DNA of 16,923 bases from Pseudonocardiaceae bacterium (GTDB taxonomy: Bacteria > Actinomycetota > Actinomycetes > Mycobacteriales > Pseudonocardiaceae): positions 1 through 16,923 of the forward strand of contig JAICSB010000023.1 of assembly GCA_025937115.1 (NCBI GenBank), given 5' to 3'. Position numbers and translations under genes: made by a program. Of this stretch, positions 13,758 to 16,923 are shown in pieces; the stretch's first letter is position 1; each line of letters opens with the position of its first letter. The notes under the pieces are model-generated. The model worked only from the letters and a program-made list of their open reading frames with translations. It did not search any database and was not told where the DNA came from.

Positions 13758-13985
13758 CTAGTTCTGCTGGTCTAGTTCTTTGACATAGTCCTTGATCTGC
13801 CATTTTGCATACGTGAGGTTGACTTCACCCCAGAATATCAGGGGATCAACGGTCGCGCAAGGGTATTGAGCTGAGCACAGGATGGCTTTAGGAACAGTCA
13901 ATGTCTTCGACCGGCGCTTCGCGGAGTCGACCACCGGCAGCGGAAGGAGTTTGAAAGGTTGTGTCGCTTTGTGCCTATCCCACAT
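13758..13985 (-). CDS. Small hypothetical protein (75 aa)
   Basis: An open frame from ATG 13985 to a stop at 13758, ending WQIKDYVKELDQQN. Its base composition is visibly more AT-rich than its neighbours and it is rich in Lys, Gln and Asn, unlike chance frames in GC-rich DNA. It contains Cys residues (LCSAQYPC) but no known motif, signal peptide or helix. It could be a small acquired gene or the end of a longer lost one. It lies about 90 bp upstream of the metallo-hydrolase on the same strand. No Shine-Dalgarno is evident. Confidence 0.3.
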   Translation of the reverse strand: MWDRHKATQPFKLLPLPVVDSAKRRSKTLTVPKAILCSAQYPCATVDPLIFWGEVNLTYAKWQIKDYVKELDQQN

Positions 13986-14339
13986 TCATTAACCGAAGCT
14001 GACTCCAAGCCTTCGGGGGCGGACTCGGATCGCTCGGGTGCGCTCACCATGGGTCACTGGGGTTGGCCAGGGTAGTGTTGACTGCGACCTTACTTGGCGA
14101 AGGTGTTGGGTGCGGGGTGGCCGCGTCATGGGGCCCGCCAGCCAGGCACTCCGCAGCGCAGCGGGCCCGCTAAGCTGGTGGACGTCACCCTCGGCGCCGC
14201 GACTATCCAGCACATAACAGTTGTGTCATCCCAGCTGATCATGCTCGTAAGCACCAGCATGTTGGTCGCCTTCCCGTTCGGCGAGGGTCGTGCTGGCCAC
14301 GGCGATTTGATGAGACCACGGGAACGGGTCCAGCCTGCC

Positions 14340-14430
14340 ACCGCTTCGCACAGCGCAACTGCCCGACTACTTCGTTTCCAGGTGGCGAAGTGGGATGCCA
14401 TTTCTCGGCGGTCAGCATCGGCGCAGGACC
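14340..14430 (-). mobile_element. Second IS6-like transposase C-terminal scrap
   Basis: The minus strand reads ADRREMASHFATWKRSS, matching the C-terminal Y..EM..RFA.WNE block of IS6-family transposases. At DNA level about 63 bp here align with 12110-12172 at roughly three quarters identity by eye (shared cores TTCCAGG and GGCGAAGTG). The rest of the transposase is not recognisable on either side. It is not a recent copy of the other relic, because identity is too low. Confidence 0.5.
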
Positions 14431-14966
14431 GCACGCTCCGCCAGCTGCAGCACTGGCACCAGACCAGCGCACGACACCAGGTTCGGTTCATCAAATGTCG
14501 CTGACACACCGCCGCGGTATGACAAGCTCGAACCTCGTAGATGCCCTTCGAACTCGGCTAGACAGACCCTAGACAGGTCCCTTCTTCCCAGCTCGGAGGG
14601 CCATCTACCCCTACCCCTCACCCCTCGCACCGAAATCTCATCGGTGGATCCAGGCTTCGAGACCCGATCACCTGATGCCTGGGCTAGGCCCGGCAGCGGA
14701 TGCTTGAGTCAACGACCCGTCGCGGCGTGACCGCGTCACTTCCTTTTCTTCGTACGGAACCGTTGCCTTGCGGATAGAGCGCGTCACAGATTGCATACGC
14801 AGCACTCGTAGCAATGTGTGACAGGACGGACACGTTCCTGAGTTATTGTCATTTGCAGTATCGATGCGAATGCGCAGCGTGATAACTAGATAATCCATCG
14901 CGTTAGTCGATGCACTGGACGGTGCAGCCGTGCTAAAGTTCCTTGGGGCACATAGGCAGGACTGGG
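14431..14966. other. Gene-free region upstream of the glutaminase fusion
   Basis: No gene is recognised over about 535 bp. There are two CTAGACAG copies 11 bp apart (14558-14565, 14569-14576) and a short palindrome GTGAC-CGC-GTCAC near 14730. A sequence at about 14816, TGTGACAGGACGGACA, loosely recalls a CRP site (TGTGA-N6-TCACA) with only three of five matches in its second half. The region becomes AT-richer from about 14830, where the promoter should lie. Confidence 0.35.
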
Positions 14967-15572
14967 ATGAAGATGAGTAAGGCACCGTCGCAGCCGCTCG
15001 ACGGGCCGATTGAGAATGTGTTACAGGAGCTGCACGCACGGCTTCATCGTTTGACCGATGGGTCGATCGCCACTTATATTCCAGAGCTCGCCAGAGCTCG
15101 GTCGGAGTGGTTTGGCTTGAGCGTCACCACCCTCGATGGCCATATTTATGGGATCGGTGATTGGGAGCTGCCGTTCACTATCCAGTCGGTGTCGAAGCCC
15201 TTTGTCTATGCGCTGGCCCTTGCCGATCGGGGTGTCGATGCGGTGCACGAGTGCGTCGGCGTGGAGCCCACCGGCGACTCGTTCAACTCCATCACCATCG
15301 ACGCCGCAACAGGGCGGCCGTTTAACCCCATGGTGAACGCTGGTGCCATTGTCACGACCAGCCTCGTCTCTGGAGATGACAGAGCGCAGCAGTTCACTCG
15401 CATCCGGCAGGGTTTGTCGATCTTCGCGGGACGAGACCTCGACGTGGATACCGGTGTCTTTACCTCCGAGCAGGCCACCGGCGACCGGAACCGCGCAATT
15501 GCCTACCTGATACGGACCTTCGGCCTGCTCGACGAGGATGTCGAGGCCATGCTCGACGTCTACTTTCGGTAG
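14967..15572 (+). CDS. N-terminal glutaminase fragment (201 aa) ending at the TAG
   Basis: This is the product expected if the amber codon terminates. It keeps the Ser-Lys dyad (Ser74, Lys77), the substrate-binding NPMVNAGA block and Tyr199, but ends three residues after that tyrosine. It lacks CGMYD, the KSGVSGG strand, the STAS domain and the nucleotide-binding domain. It would probably be inactive or unstable. The frame is open upstream to TTG 14943, but ATG 14967 or ATG 14973 fit the ribosome site better. Confidence 0.45.
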   Translation: MKMSKAPSQPLDGPIENVLQELHARLHRLTDGSIATYIPELARARSEWFGLSVTTLDGHIYGIGDWELPFTIQSVSKPFVYALALADRGVDAVHECVGVEPTGDSFNSITIDAATGRPFNPMVNAGAIVTTSLVSGDDRAQQFTRIRQGLSIFAGRDLDVDTGVFTSEQATGDRNRAIAYLIRTFGLLDEDVEAMLDVYFR

Positions 15573-15599
15573 TGTTCCATCCTTGTCACGGGTCGTGAT

Positions 15600-16820
15600 T
15601 TGGCGGTCATGGCGGCGACCCTGGCCAATGCTGGGGTCAATCCGGTCACAGGAGAGCGGGCCATGCCCGTTGCGGACGTGGGCCGGGTACTTACCGTGAT
15701 GAGCACCTGCGGCATGTACGACTATGCCGGCGAGTGGCTCTTCCGGGTGGGGCTGCCAGCCAAGAGCGGGGTCTCCGGCGGCATTGCCGCAGTCTTGCCG
15801 GGCCAGTTGGGCATGGGTCTATACAGCCCGCTGCTGGATGCGCGGGGCAACAGTGTGCGCGGGATTGCCGCCTGCCAGGAGTTCTCTTCCGTGCTGGCGC
15901 TGCACCTGTTCCATCCCCGGGGCAGACCACCGTCGGGGCTTCGCCGCAGCTACCGCGGAGACGTCGTGCGGTCTCTGCGCTCTCGCAACATCCGGGAACG
16001 GGAGGTCCTCGCCCGCGCGGGACAGCGGATCGTGGCCCACGAGCTGCACGGCGACCAGACCTTCGTCACCGTGGAAAATCTCATCCAGGCGGTACGGGCG
16101 AACCTCGACGCTGCCTGCTGGGTCATTTTCGAGTTCCGGCGAGTCGGTCAGGTCAACCCGGCCGCGGAGAAACTGCTGCATGGCCTGGTTCGGCTGCTGG
16201 GTGATCGAGGTGTGGTCACCGTACTCGTCGACCCGCAGGCTCTGCCGCCGCTCGCTGGGCTGTCCCGCGTCGAGGGCGCAACGGTGCGTCGCTTCACCGA
16301 TCTCGATAGTGCACTGGAGTGGTGCGAGCATTGCGTGTTGGCCCAAGAGGGAATCGACGACTTCCTGCCGGACGCTATGGTCCCATTGGAAAGCCAGGAA
16401 CTTCTGCGGGATCTCCCAGCGGAATCCCTCGCAGTCGTGGAGGGCCTTCTTACGACCAAGGTCGTGACGCCTGGGTTAGTGCTTTTCGAAGAGGGCGACC
16501 CAGCCGATGCTTTGTATTTCGTCTCCGCGGGACAAGTCAGCGTTGACATCCTCGTTGGCCATCCCCCACGACGGGTACGCATCAGCACAGTGCCAGCCGG
16601 CCAGGCATTCGGGGAAATGGCACTCATTGACGGCGGAACCCGATCGAGCAGAATCGTGGTAGACCAGCCAACCCTGTGTCACGTCCTGTCCCTTCACGGG
16701 CTCAACACGTTGGGCGACAACCACCCAGATATCGCACTGATCCTCTTCCAGGCCATCGCACGAAGCCTATCAAGCAAACTTCGACACGCCAACCGCGAGA
16801 TCCGCGCCCTCGCGGATTAA
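15600..16820 (+). CDS. C-terminal glutaminase part with STAS and cNMP-binding domains
   Basis: The open frame after the TAG, from TTG 15600 or ATG 15609, about 400 residues. It begins in the glutaminase core ([17 protein letters not shown]), so it is not a natural domain start, and no good Shine-Dalgarno precedes it. The STAS part ([20 protein letters not shown] and [12 protein letters not shown]) and the cNMP domain ([20 protein letters not shown]) are complete. If translated independently it would be a regulatory stub without catalysis; annotation pipelines may list it as a separate gene. I think it is the tail of the interrupted fusion. Confidence 0.4.
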   Translation: MAVMAATLANAGVNPVTGERAMPVADVGRVLTVMSTCGMYDYAGEWLFRVGLPAKSGVSGGIAAVLPGQLGMGLYSPLLDARGNSVRGIAACQEFSSVLALHLFHPRGRPPSGLRRSYRGDVVRSLRSRNIREREVLARAGQRIVAHELHGDQTFVTVENLIQAVRANLDAACWVIFEFRRVGQVNPAAEKLLHGLVRLLGDRGVVTVLVDPQALPPLAGLSRVEGATVRRFTDLDSALEWCEHCVLAQEGIDDFLPDAMVPLESQELLRDLPAESLAVVEGLLTTKVVTPGLVLFEEGDPADALYFVSAGQVSVDILVGHPPRRVRISTVPAGQAFGEMALIDGGTRSSRIVVDQPTLCHVLSLHGLNTLGDNHPDIALILFQAIARSLSSKLRHANREIRALAD

Positions 16821-16923
16821 CGATCGCAGTAATGGAAGGCAGCCGCGAGCCGATGCCGGGAATCGACCTCGGTGGCTAGTTCGTAGTGGCCGCGACGCAG
16901 GTTCTGGACGAACGCGTGCCCCG
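16817..16923 (-). CDS. Partial gene at right edge, possibly a transposase C-terminus
   Basis: A minus-strand frame enters from the window edge, reads [18 protein letters not shown] then [11 protein letters not shown], and ends at a TAA (16817-16819) that overlaps the glutaminase fusion stop tail to tail. The RRGHYEL style recalls C-terminal ends of actinobacterial DDE transposases, but I cannot name the family with confidence. The last few residues (HYCDR) look like run-on, so the frame may be truncated. Confidence 0.35.
   Translation of the reverse strand, partial: GHAFVQNLRRGHYELATEVDSRHRLAAAFHYCDR

Larger units (their letters stand above)
14967..16820 (+). pseudogene. glsA: Glutaminase-STAS-cNMP-binding fusion, interrupted by TAG
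   Basis: One reading frame of 617 sense positions, broken only by a TAG at 15570-15572 (codon 202). Domains: glutaminase (about 1-310) hydrolysing glutamine to glutamate and ammonia; STAS (about 345-450); cyclic-nucleotide-binding (about 475-600) with cassette GEMALIDGG...TRSSR (Glu550, Arg559). Active-site residues lie on both sides of the stop: Ser74/Lys77 (QSVSKP), Asn in NPMVNAGA and Tyr199 (DVYFR) before it; Tyr251 (CGMYDY) and Val269 (KSGVSGG) after. Neither half can be an active glutaminase alone. The stop takes the place of the Gln in YFRQCS, one base from CAG. Frame and family text continue perfectly afterwards, so decay is very recent, or the codon is read through, or it is a sequencing error. 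Start ATG 14967 has AGGA about 8 nt upstream. Confidence 0.85.

Noticed and set aside
14131..14168. Inverted repeat GGGCCCGC / GCGGGCCC with 22-nt loop
   Set aside because: Low-complexity GC palindromes of this size are common in such DNA and nothing nearby needs a terminator.
14816..14831. CRP-like site TGTGACAGGACGGACA upstream of the glutaminase fusion
   Set aside because: Only the first half-site matches well; three of five in the second half. Tempting because of the cyclic-nucleotide theme, but too weak to list as a feature.
14668..15039. Minus-strand ORF containing CPSCH, a possible heme c motif
   Set aside because: No signal peptide, overlaps the glutaminase start, and a lone CxxCH is easily found by chance.
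1..16923. CRISPR array or long tandem repeats
   Set aside because: No regularly spaced repeats were seen; the only direct repeats are pairs of 8-9 bp.

Overview
The window reads as DNA from a high-GC actinobacterium, most likely a Mycobacterium or close relative. The evidence is high third-position GC in most genes, GTG/TTG starts, a chorismate lyase of the mycobacterial DUF98/Rv2949c type, class III cyclase genes, and decayed insertion sequences whose protein fragments resemble mycobacterial IS3-, IS6- and IS21-family transposases. The species cannot be fixed from sequence alone.

Layout. The left edge (1-642) holds ambiguous, partly broken reading frames and a perfect hairpin. At 643-687, minus strand, lies the 3' half of a tRNA-Thr(CGU) gene with no matching 5' half. 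This is what a tRNA-integrating island leaves at its far end, and its orientation puts the island to the right, i.e. most of this window. Then come an IS3-family transposase relic (985-1214), an intact alpha/beta hydrolase (1268-1984) and a 1119-residue zinc-ribbon/class III cyclase/AAA ATPase/TPR regulator (2170-5529). Between 5.6 and 6.6 kb is a gene graveyard: an SDR pseudogene on the minus strand and a fragment of a second, unrelated class III cyclase on the plus strand.

From 6657 runs a tight operon: a KpsF-type sugar-phosphate isomerase with an N-terminal cyclic-nucleotide-binding domain, then, after 5 nt, an FSA-type transaldolase. After a 540-bp gap comes a lower-GC pair, a chorismate pyruvate-lyase and an overlapping FAD-dependent aromatic monooxygenase (8964-10950). 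A four-helix membrane protein follows on the minus strand, then stacked IS6 and IS21 relics (12.1-12.64 kb), an intact metallo-beta-lactamase-fold hydrolase, a small low-GC ORF and another IS6-like relic. The window ends with a glutaminase-STAS-cyclic-nucleotide-binding fusion (14967-16820) interrupted by one in-frame TAG, and a partial, possibly transposase, frame on the minus strand.

How it may work together. Two metabolic enzymes (sugar-phosphate isomerase and glutaminase) each carry a cyclic-nucleotide-binding domain that keeps the phosphate-cassette Glu and Arg. They share the window with one full-length class III cyclase and a fragment of another. The simplest reading is an accessory locus in which a cyclic nucleotide gates sugar-phosphate and glutamine metabolism directly at the enzyme level, now partly decaying. 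The chorismate lyase/monooxygenase pair looks like a separately acquired two-step route from chorismate to a hydroxylated benzoate or quinol. Both ideas are inferences from domain content and order.
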